Position numbers and translations under genes: made by a program. The notes under the pieces were generated by a model. That model made no database searches. It was given only the letters and a program-made list of their open reading frames with translations, and was not told the DNA's origin. From Saprospiraceae bacterium (GTDB lineage Bacteria; Bacteroidota; Bacteroidia; Chitinophagales; Saprospiraceae), in the NCBI GenBank assembly GCA_019694295.1, contig JAIBCG010000011.1, positions 1 through 57,251 of the forward strand: a stretch of DNA of 57,251 nucleotides, read 5' to 3'. The stretch's first letter is position 1; every line of letters starts with the position of its first letter. Below, in pieces: positions 46,501 through 52,802 of this stretch.

Positions 46501-47583
46501 GTTGGGAGAGCTTGACTTTAACACATAAGTAGATCCGCTGTCATCCGATCTGTACAGACCTTTGAACCCACTGTTTGAAGATAAAGAAGTAAGGGCATAA
46601 ACCACATTGCTGTTAGAAGGTGCCACAGCCAGTTCTATCCTGTTGCTGCCTGTAATGTTCTGTACATTGGTCCAGGTGGCGCCATTATCAGTTGATTTGT
46701 GAAATCCGGTCTGCGTACAGGCATAGAAAGTATTTGTAGCAGCATTAGGATTTGCCTCAATATCGTAAAAATTCCCCGACTGAACTTTTGCCCATGTAAC
46801 CGCTCCGTCAGTAGTGCGGTAGATACCGTCATTTGATGCCAGCATCATGGTATTTTCGTCATTCGGGTCCATGATCATTTCACGGATCACTTTGTTGTAG
46901 GAATTCGACCAGTCAAGACCTGTTATTGCCCAATTATTTCCTCCATCTGTTGACTTCAATACACCAAAAGACCAGGTATCGGTAGCATCACCATCGCCTG
47001 TTGCCAGGAATATCTCATTAGGATTGGAAGGTTTTACTACAATGGCTGAAACACCAAGAGAAGATAAATTGTCTGTTGTACATGTCCAGTTGACACCACC
47101 ATTGGTTGTTTTCCAGAATCCACCGCCGGGTGACCCTAGATATATTATATTATTATTGGTGGGATGAAATGCAATAGCATTAATTCTTCCGATACCTGCA
47201 TATCCCCCATCGGTACTATTTGGGCCAATAGAGGTCCAGTTAGCGCCTGCCAAAGCCTTTTCAGCTTGTTTGAGCGGGTGAGATTTGAGGTATTTCTGAA
47301 AATTACGGTTTGTGATACCAGCCGGTGGGAATGTTCCGTCTTCCATCAATCGATTTTCCCAATAGTTTTCCCATCTTTTGTAAGGTTTAAAGCCTTTACC
47401 TTTTTCAGTTGGGTCATGAGTTGTCCAGTATTCATTGGCCTTTTTCTGAATTTCGTAAAAATTTAAAGGCTTACCTTCTTCGACCAGGTCATTAATCCAG
47501 TTTTGGCTGAATAATGTTATGCCTGCCAGCATCAAAATGCCCAATAAGAGGTGGCGACTAAATTTATGTAATTGTGATGTCAT
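40504..47583 (-). CDS. Giant surface protein: sortilin propeller, PKD/HYR repeats, dockerin-like, cohesin-like, T9SS type A
   Basis: A 2359-residue secreted protein, mosaic in build. Signal peptide, then the shared head EEGKPLNFYEIQKKANEYW and an Asp-box VPS10-type propeller (to about 750). SprB-like repeats follow (TTCGGSDGSIVLNF, PTCGNFDGSISFGF), interleaved with PKD-like Ig domains. Two of these are near-identical 94-residue repeats encoded by 282-bp units around 42719-43284. HYR-type domains (about 1690-1940) contain IAPVINGVPADLTIECDG. The tail is a regulatory-like beta domain (about 1945), a dockerin-like domain (about 2006-2065; one good calcium loop DVNKSKTVTTAD), a cohesin-like domain (about 2131-2265, MRVQANKSESLKAMQFTMEY) and a type A sorting domain (NEPNPYTGSTLIRFSLPSEA). 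The role is probably structural or adhesive. Confidence 0.92.
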   Translation of the reverse strand: MTSQLHKFSRHLLLGILMLAGITLFSQNWINDLVEEGKPLNFYEIQKKANEYWTTHDPTEKGKGFKPYKRWENYWENRLMEDGTFPPAGITNRNFQKYLKSHPLKQAEKALAGANWTSIGPNSTDGGYAGIGRINAIAFHPTNNNIIYLGSPGGGFWKTTNGGVNWTCTTDNLSSLGVSAIVVKPSNPNEIFLATGDGDATDTWSFGVLKSTDGGNNWAITGLDWSNSYNKVIREMIMDPNDENTMMLASNDGIYRTTDGAVTWAKVQSGNFYDIEANPNAATNTFYACTQTGFHKSTDNGATWTNVQNITGSNRIELAVAPSNSNVVYALTSLSSNSGFKGLYRSDDSGSTYVLKSSSPNLLGWADDGSDSGGQGWYDLTLGVNPTDENTIFTGGVTNWKSTDGGVTWALNSFWYGIPGVAEVHADKHHAVWRGSDFFQGNDGGIYRTTDNGTTWVDISGDLVISQMYRLGVSQSDAKAIAGLQDNGTKLMQTNGAWSDVIGGDGMECAIHPTNSQVMYGEVYYGNIERSTNGGVSWTSIKPSGSGNGQWITPFTLDPTTPTTIYMGFAQIYKSTNQGNSWSTISPNFGLGAMSMINVAPSNSNYIYTGTSGALRRTTDGGATWSNVTVPGSGTVMLAIHPLDPNTLYAVRSNYTAGAKVYKSTDGAATWTNISGSLPNLPANCIVYANCTQDGLYVGMDAGVYYKDNTMADWILHNDNLPNAEIRELEIDYNEKKIYAATYGRGMWKADLFMSAPLITITAGTTTGPTTCGGSDGSIVLNFTNVPNGSYLISYKRNGTSASQTVTVTSNSASLTGLNAGNYTEFSITAVGCVGTLAGPVVLNDPALPVVDPVASQSVCAGAPVAAVNFSGTAGATFNWTNDNVNIGLAASGSGNITGYTAPGVLTTQTGNIVVTPVKAGCVGNPTSFTITIKALPVISVNSQVDPTCGNFDGSISFGFTNVPDGNYILSYTRNSIPQTSTITVLGGLATLTGLGDGMYAGFSITANSCTGTSTTTVTLSCGTAPTCPSIGTLNSGVSVSCKSTNFTLTANGLANMGSTYGISFISSTTPLADPYTGGTLLGTVPNSGLLGGGTQAVLNTSINTAASYYIYAIISPLPSDPGCRPSKNNTIKILDCTPVITSPCSCKNNATTLTNGQFDETITVNAPAGQTWTVTAVSGLYQTSSPAPPGTPVVIPIGYTLTPGAVLGDGSTNYTLLGIHVDAVGYSVTVSNGTANGSVGATCYYPNPQINALAPAYCQNEPSVTLSGSATLGGPPGGAAIGTGTFTVNGTPATVFDPSVVGAGTHTVVYTFDAADGVPNASHPGCIQSVSQSVVVNPVPTANAVASATYCPGASVPASNFSGTPSGVTFSWTRTAGAIGLAPLSGNGNVPSFVATNGGATPISSTFTVTPSYTNAGKTCTGTPVNYTITINPTPTVNAQTNKTYCSSTSTGGITFTGNATKYNWTNTNTAIGLASSGTATPSIPSWVPVNNGGAPVTGTITVTPVYTNNGVDCFGSPITFTITIIPTPNVNAQTNKTYCSGTPTGGITFTGTATAYNWTNTNTAIGLAANGTASPTIPSWIPVNNTNFPISGTITVTPEYTLNGVTCSGAPISFTITVNPGAKAVCKDFTLYLNNTGTATLTPANIDGGSTGGTLSISKTGFNCADVGNNAVILTVTDICNGTSTCAAIVKVVDNIAPVINGVPADLTIECDGTIPAVPTVTATDNCSAILTFAETNNKTSHTTLCSSISYDIKRIWTAVDPSGNKTVKTQVIKLVDTKAPTFTLVPPAFLTVECDDDADNNIDPIAVDGCDSQPTMLLDIKYNFNPNGCKNSYVATYLWTAGDKCGNTAQYIQQITVEDQEPPVIVCPPNIVLVSQTPVSASWILPKSYDYCDGILQVKQIAGPPSGSLFTPGTITTIVYQATDLCGNVSTCSFTVGVKFGGSKIGFDVSGKVLSALNPAKNIHAEAVLSGGMNQFTETNNGSYLFSAIPEGTNLTVSAKQEKYPLNGVNALDLVYITNHVLGKKPLDSPIKLLAADVNKSKTVTTADIAEIRKLILHITDKFPVSKSWEFLPQNTVFSNPYNPWLEPLVYEYNFTNIKSDKTADFIGYKMGDVTNDANPDLLIGATETRTGQQYQLSTAAQDYKKGETVEMRVQANKSESLKAMQFTMEYDVNALEFVGIEGDVPGIGEGNFGLRYLENGQITGCIEMKEQYEGSSLFTVKFAAKADGKLQNDVRLSSARTPSLAFDESDVSMGLNLTFTGGAEPEKGREVILYQNEPNPYTGSTLIRFSLPSEAEAVLSIYNAAGTLLKEVRGTYHAGENGVEILSTDLPSQGIYFYQLTTGTYSGMKKMVFLK
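42719..43284 (-). repeat. Two tandem 282-bp units in the giant surface protein gene
   Basis: Two consecutive 94-codon units encode nearly the same PKD-like domain, with shared NAQTNKTYC, GGITFTG and YNWTNTNTAIGLA. At the DNA level the blocks around 42947-43002 and 43229-43284 match closely at an offset of 282 nt. A third, more diverged unit follows toward higher coordinates. This indicates recent internal duplication. Confidence 0.75.
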
Positions 47584-47960
47584 GGGTTTTGGCTTTTTAG
47601 TTCAGGGCATTAATTTGTTGTTAGGTATTTCTGTTTGAATATTGCTAAAATAAAAATAGCCCTCCGTGTTGTCGGAAAGCTTATGAATACAGGGACCGGG
47701 AATCAATAAATGTGGTAAAACATAGGCTGGGAACCTATATTTTGTGCAATAAAAAGACTTTCTTTTATCAGAGAAAAGATAAAGTACGGTACAACAGCCT
47801 TGATAGAGCAACGTGTGCATTTTACCGGATAATAAAATTAAACTTCCTTTTAGAGGAAATTAAATTAATAACATATCACGGTTTTCGGGAAGAAAAAAAA
47901 GATGGTGTAAAGTTATATATAATTTATGATGAAAAGCAAGTTGCAGACGTAAATTTAGGT

Positions 47961-47995
47961 AAAAAAAAAGCCCCCCACCACCTAAGTGGAGAGGG
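47961..47995 (-). terminator. Intrinsic terminator of the 1466-residue protein gene
   Basis: On the minus strand CCCTCTCCAC and GTGGTGGGGG form a 9-pair stem with one mismatch and a TTAG loop, followed by C and nine T residues. It lies about 95 nt past the stop codon. Confidence 0.85.
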
Positions 47996-47998
47996 ACC

Positions 47999-48016
47999 AA
48001 TCCCAAAAACCGTCAA
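47999..48016 (-). repeat. Shared 18-nt 3'-UTR motif, copy A
   Basis: AATCCCAAAAACCGTCAA (plus strand) lies between the stop of the 1466-residue gene and its terminator. The identical 18 nt occur at 52769-52786, after the stop of the neighbouring paralogue and before its hairpin. Confidence 0.7.
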
Positions 48017-48089
48017 GTTTAATTTTTTTTTCTTATGGGTAAATTCAGTATGTCTGGCGCTTTTTTATTTGTATATCCCTTACAAATGA

Positions 48090-51000
48090 TTACTTAACAA
48101 TCACCATTTTCTTAGTACCACTGTTAGTTGGAGTTTCAACTCTGTAGTAGAATACTCCGGTAGCACCAAGGTCAGCAGTTTTTAATTCAAAGGTATTGTA
48201 ACCTTTATCAAAACTGTTGTTGTAAGATCTCACTATACGGCCAGACATATCATAAATTGTCAAAGAAACATTTGATGCTTCAGGCAGATTAAACCCAATG
48301 CTTGTTGTTTCGCTAAAAGGGTTTGGCTGATTCTGATACAGTTCAAATCCTTCCGTTGCAACAACCTTGCCATTTTGAGTAAATTGAAGTCCTACGTTTA
48401 GTACTTCTTCATCTTGATTATAAGCTTCAGCTTTAGTCAGTGCAGATGTTACAGAAAGCGCCTTACTGATTTGTACATCTTCCTGAGCTTTTACAACTAC
48501 TGAGAAAATAACATCGTCATTAACCAGTGAAGTTGATGAGCTGTTCCAGCTTGTAGTAATCATACCTATATTAGCAAATCTCGTACCGAAATTTTCTTCA
48601 GAAAGGTCTGACAATTTACCTGGAAGAATATTTACATATTCAAGTTTATCATTATCAAGAGTAAGTGTAAACTGGTAGCCGTTAATTCTTTTGAATTCGC
48701 TGGCTTTTACATCAATTATTCTTTCTTCACCTGCATGAATGAGTGCATCTTCCACATTGAGGTTAAGTGTTGCATCCGAACGTACTTCTGTACTGTTACC
48801 TGTAGCATTGCTAGTCTGAGCATCACCTTGTACGTCACCCACCTTTACACCTACAAAACTGGCATTGATACCGGTTGCAGGCAGATTATTCATTGTGTAC
48901 GCTTCAGGTATGTTGTCAGACAATGGGTTGCCGGTAGCAGGGAAGTTGTAATTACCGTCTATAAATCTCCATGAAGTATTATTCGGGAATTCGTCCACCA
49001 CGTGCAGAATCAGTTTTCTGATAGCAACGATGTCACCTGTAGTAACTTTATTGTCTCTGTTAGCATCCGCAGCTACCCACTTATAAGGGCTGTTCAAAGG
49101 TTTCTTACCAAGAATGTGGTTAGAAAGTTGAACGATATCTTGAGTAGATACACCATTGAGTGGATTGATGTTTTTATTTGGATAAATAGAGTAGTTACCA
49201 CCGGCTTTCAGTTTAAAGGTGAAGTTACCCTGATCATCCGTTGTTGCCATAGAAGCCTGACCAATGCCAGGTGCTACTGATACCTGACCGATACCCGTAC
49301 CATTTAGGTTCTGGATTTTACCGGACACATTGGAGATGATACCACCTGTACAGATGTTGTTACCATCCTGAATATTGACAATTGTAGTACAGAATTCAGT
49401 ATTACCAGCTTCGTCAGTTACTGTCAATGTTACCAGATTGTCTCCAAGTTCGTTACATGTGAATGTATTAGGTGATAGTGAATAGACCAGCTTGTTGGCA
49501 GGTGTACAGTTGTCATAGCTACCTTTGGTTACCATTTCAGGTGTGATGGAGATCATACCTGCACTTGGCATTACCGGAATAGCAAGCGGAACACATACCG
49601 GAGTAGGTTTCTTACCATCTTTAACAGTTACATCAAATGAACAAGTAGAGAAATTACCACATTTGTCAGACACTTTGAACGTAACAGAGTGTGTTCCGTT
49701 AGGGTATTTTCCACTGGCATTAGCACCATTACCTACGTAGTTTATAGAACCATCCTTGTAGTAATCAACGCTGTAAGTGATAACCGGGTCAGGAGTACAG
49801 TCTTTCCATTTCAAAGTATCGATCTGTACAAAAGCTGGACCGCAGTCAGGCTCATAGCTTGAGAAAACTACATTAGTAGGGCATGTAAGCACCGGCTTTA
49901 CTTTGTCAATGATTTTGATGGTCTGACAATAGTGGAAGTAACCATCACCGTCATCTCTGAACTTAAGATCAGCACCAGGCAGAACGATTCCAAGATCAGT
50001 GTGTGATGCATTCTTGTCATATTTACACCAGTTGATTACTGTCCAGCATCTTACGATTTTGTAACAAGCATCAGGTACTACGTTGAATATGTGATCTTCC
50101 TTGTTAACTGCAACAAGCTCGCAGTCACCGTTATGCCATGGCTCACCAAGATTGGCAAGGTCATTGAAGCTAACGCAATCTTCTATGGTAAGATCTTTAG
50201 GGAAGATAACATCTAGCGGAGTAACATCATTGAAGTAGATTCTTTGAATACATGTTGAAGTATTGCCAAAAGCATCCGTAGCCGACCATTGTCTTCTGAT
50301 GAAACCATCCTGACAGTTGTTAGGCTGGTCAAGGTCTGTCCAATTGACAGTAAGGCCACATTTCTGTGTATTATCAGTAACATTCGGTCTTAGAGCAAGC
50401 GGTGTACCGTAAGTAAAGTTCAGGCTTACCTTGTTGATTTTTCCACCTCCTAGAGGAGCATTATCCGTAACAGTAAGAACCCAGTCTTTGAATGAACCAT
50501 TTCCGAGGTCAATAGAGTTAAGTAGTTCGCCATCGAAGTTGGCAAGTAATCCTGCATTTGGTTTTACCACACCACTGATAGCCGGGCTACCGCCTGTACA
50601 GTCTAGTGTCTTGCCTTCATCATCAAATGTACCGTTGATATCTGCCTGTAGCTGACCACAATTGCCACCCTGGAACAAAGTAACCGTAGTACCGTGCGGG
50701 CTCTTTAGCTTAATAGTAAGCTGATCGATATAACTGTGTGACACATCAACTGCTACATTAAGGTCAGTAACAACTGCGTCAACAGGAATACCTGAAATAT
50801 TAACAGGAACATCGTAAGATTTAGCAAAAACATCACTAATTGAAGTATTAGGTGTTACAGACTTAGAGTAACTCTTAGGAGCTTCAGGTGCATAGTCGCT
50901 TCCGCACTGTACTGTAATGTCCTTAGGACACCAAAGCACAGGCTTGATTTTGTCAAAAACGGTAGCTTCAACCATACAGTCATTGTAATTGCCCGCTGCA

Positions 51001-52490
51001 TCAAAAACTCTCAAAATAACCTGAACCGGACCATTATTGATATCGCAACAATAGAAAGGTACAGTCTTATCAAATGCAGTTTCGTTGTTAAATCCGCATT
51101 TAGGATTGTTCATCCTTCTTGCCAGGAATGTCACCTTGCTGCATCCGTCATAACTACCATCATCAAATGTTTCGGCATTTACAAGCGTTACAGAGTCGGT
51201 AAGTGACACATTGAAATGCGACTCACATGCTACTACCGGTGGCACTTCATCCTTAACTTCGTACTCAATATAGCAGAATGATACATTGCCACATGCATCG
51301 GTCACATTGTAATAAACATAGTAGTAACCTGTTGGCAAAGTAAGTGTTGCACCATTGGTAGGTGAAGAGTAAAGGATTCCCTTGTCATCATAAGTATAAG
51401 TAGCGAAAGTAAGCTGATTGTAGTTTGAGCAATTATCCGATACCTGAATGGCCGGAAATTCAATTGTAGAAGCGCAACCCTGATAACCAGGACCTGCCTG
51501 TGAACCAAGTACTTTGATTTTGTGAACGTCAAAATTGCAATTCACCTGAGGGCCTTCTTTGTCAACAACCTTGATAACCTGGATACCAGTAGCCATTGGA
51601 GGTGTACCTCCGCACCAGTCCATCACAGTCCATGTTCTAAGAATCTTATAGCTGCCAGGGCAATTATTCTGAACAAGGTCCTGATATGAAACAAGATAAC
51701 CACAAGATGCATCCTTCAGGTCAAACCCATCAAGCGTAGGATAACCTGTATTTGAAGGATCGGTGTTTGCATTAGAGCACTCAAGTGCAGGCAATGTTAC
51801 ATCATCATAATCCTTTGGGAAAAGTACATTTGTGATAGGACTTCTTGTAAGGTTGATGAATTGTACGCAAGAAGATTTGTTGCCATAAATATCTTCTGCA
51901 GTAGTAGTAACAGTAACAATAGCAGTAAAAGGCAGAGATCCGCATGCAAGGTCAACCTTGGTGTGAGATCTGGTAACCTTTACTGTTCCTCCGCAATTGT
52001 CAGCAACTGTCGGAGCTGTAATATCCAATATCTGATCGAGAGGCATAGCACATGGTAAGGTGTAATCTTTACAGTTTGTAAATACCGGAGGTAGTTTGTC
52101 TTCAATAGAAATACTTCCCCAGCAGATGTTGCCTGAAGCCGGGTGAATAACCCTTACAGTCAATGTCTGACCAATATAAGCACTGGTCACTACCGGATTA
52201 GTAGGGATCACTTTGTTGTTTTTATCCAAGATTTCAACAATTTTTGCTCCCGGGCAATCAGCCGGATGCTTAAGGATGTCGTTAGGCGTAATCAATGCTT
52301 CACAGCTTTCATTAAGCGAAACCTGCAAGCCCTGAATACAATTGAGCTGGCACTGAGCAGACACCATCTGGGTCACGAACAGAGCCGCCAGTAGCAACAA
52401 AGTACCTTTGAAGTTTTGTGTAAGTAAATGGAGAATTGAAGGCACTGACCTTCGGTTGTTTTGATTTACGATTTGAAATCGGTTTCTCAT
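48090..52490 (-). CDS. Giant HYR-repeat surface protein with P-domain, dockerin-like, cohesin-like and T9SS type A domains
   Basis: A 1466-residue secreted protein. A long N-terminal leader ends in a signal peptide (TLLLLAALFVTQMVSAQ, about 30-46). The mature start CQLNCIQGLQVSLNE is shared with the 1263-residue neighbour. Repeated HYR-like domains with DNC and ACGNVSFC motifs make up most of the body. Residues about 537-697 form a proprotein-convertase P-domain (VDVSHSYIDQLTIKLKSPHG, then GTFDDEG and WVLTVTDNAPLGGG), with no protease attached. The tail has a regulatory-like domain, a dockerin-like domain (about 1109-1167; calcium loop DANRDNKVTTGD), a cohesin-like domain (about 1241-1370, INGYQFTLTLDNDKLEYVNI) and a type A sorting domain (NQPNPFSETTSIGFNLPEAS). 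Confidence 0.92.
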   Translation of the reverse strand: MRNRFQIVNQNNRRSVPSILHLLTQNFKGTLLLLAALFVTQMVSAQCQLNCIQGLQVSLNESCEALITPNDILKHPADCPGAKIVEILDKNNKVIPTNPVVTSAYIGQTLTVRVIHPASGNICWGSISIEDKLPPVFTNCKDYTLPCAMPLDQILDITAPTVADNCGGTVKVTRSHTKVDLACGSLPFTAIVTVTTTAEDIYGNKSSCVQFINLTRSPITNVLFPKDYDDVTLPALECSNANTDPSNTGYPTLDGFDLKDASCGYLVSYQDLVQNNCPGSYKILRTWTVMDWCGGTPPMATGIQVIKVVDKEGPQVNCNFDVHKIKVLGSQAGPGYQGCASTIEFPAIQVSDNCSNYNQLTFATYTYDDKGILYSSPTNGATLTLPTGYYYVYYNVTDACGNVSFCYIEYEVKDEVPPVVACESHFNVSLTDSVTLVNAETFDDGSYDGCSKVTFLARRMNNPKCGFNNETAFDKTVPFYCCDINNGPVQVILRVFDAAGNYNDCMVEATVFDKIKPVLWCPKDITVQCGSDYAPEAPKSYSKSVTPNTSISDVFAKSYDVPVNISGIPVDAVVTDLNVAVDVSHSYIDQLTIKLKSPHGTTVTLFQGGNCGQLQADINGTFDDEGKTLDCTGGSPAISGVVKPNAGLLANFDGELLNSIDLGNGSFKDWVLTVTDNAPLGGGKINKVSLNFTYGTPLALRPNVTDNTQKCGLTVNWTDLDQPNNCQDGFIRRQWSATDAFGNTSTCIQRIYFNDVTPLDVIFPKDLTIEDCVSFNDLANLGEPWHNGDCELVAVNKEDHIFNVVPDACYKIVRCWTVINWCKYDKNASHTDLGIVLPGADLKFRDDGDGYFHYCQTIKIIDKVKPVLTCPTNVVFSSYEPDCGPAFVQIDTLKWKDCTPDPVITYSVDYYKDGSINYVGNGANASGKYPNGTHSVTFKVSDKCGNFSTCSFDVTVKDGKKPTPVCVPLAIPVMPSAGMISITPEMVTKGSYDNCTPANKLVYSLSPNTFTCNELGDNLVTLTVTDEAGNTEFCTTIVNIQDGNNICTGGIISNVSGKIQNLNGTGIGQVSVAPGIGQASMATTDDQGNFTFKLKAGGNYSIYPNKNINPLNGVSTQDIVQLSNHILGKKPLNSPYKWVAADANRDNKVTTGDIVAIRKLILHVVDEFPNNTSWRFIDGNYNFPATGNPLSDNIPEAYTMNNLPATGINASFVGVKVGDVQGDAQTSNATGNSTEVRSDATLNLNVEDALIHAGEERIIDVKASEFKRINGYQFTLTLDNDKLEYVNILPGKLSDLSEENFGTRFANIGMITTSWNSSSTSLVNDDVIFSVVVKAQEDVQISKALSVTSALTKAEAYNQDEEVLNVGLQFTQNGKVVATEGFELYQNQPNPFSETTSIGFNLPEASNVSLTIYDMSGRIVRSYNNSFDKGYNTFELKTADLGATGVFYYRVETPTNSGTKKMVIVK

Positions 52491-52726
52491 GGGAATACAG
52501 TTTTTGTTAAAGAATTTTTTAGGATTTTGATATGTTTCTCTATGTGTACAGGAAATTAAAAAACATTTTTACGGTGTTTTGGTCACGGTTTTTACGGTCA
52601 GTAGTAACATTCAATTCATAGTCAAATTTTTTAATTCGGCAATTTTCGCAATTGTAAATGTTTCAGATATAGGATTTATTTTTTTGGTTTCTCGATGTTT
52701 GTTTATTGTTGATTTTTGTTAAAGTT

Positions 52727-52763
52727 GTTGGTGCCCTTAAGCTTTATTTTAAGGGCTACCAAC
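52727..52763 (-). terminator. Hairpin after the 1263-residue protein gene
   Basis: On the minus strand GTTGGT-GCCCTTAA pairs with TTAAGGGC-ACCAAC (14 pairs, one unpaired base, 8-nt loop). No strong T tract follows, so it may be a weak terminator, an attenuator allowing read-through to the next gene, or an RNA-stability element. Confidence 0.6.
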
Positions 52764-52768
52764 ACCCA

Positions 52769-52786
52769 AATCCCAAAAACCGTCAA
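52769..52786 (-). repeat. Shared 18-nt 3'-UTR motif, copy B
   Basis: This is identical to 47999-48016 and lies 16 nt past the stop codon of the 1263-residue gene, directly before the hairpin at 52727-52763. Confidence 0.7.
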
Positions 52787-52802
52787 TAAAAATGACCTGA
52801 TG

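Larger units (their letters stand above)
47584..48089. other. 506-nt intergenic region with terminator and shared 3' motif
   Basis: No convincing gene; short open frames here have no recognisable features. It holds the terminator at 47961-47995 and the 18-nt motif at 47999-48016. A small inverted repeat, ATAGG/CCTAT, lies near 47727-47743. No TAnnTTTG match precedes the ATG at 47583 on the minus strand, so the promoter of the 2359-residue gene is not identified. Confidence 0.5.
52491..52802. other. 312-nt intergenic region between two surface-protein genes
   Basis: No gene. It contains the hairpin at 52727-52763, the motif copy at 52769-52786 and an ACGGT-rich stretch (52571-52599) with ACGGT three times in about 28 nt, related to that motif. 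No exact minus-strand TAnnTTTG match was found near the ATG at 52490. Confidence 0.5.

Noticed and set aside
47602..47820. 72-codon minus-strand open frame upstream of the 2359-residue gene
   Set aside because: No recognisable domain, signal or promoter; composition is like the surrounding non-coding DNA.
47712..48089. 125-codon plus-strand open frame in the gap after the 1466-residue gene
   Set aside because: It runs through the terminator and poly-A/T tract; the protein has runs of Lys and Phe with no family features.
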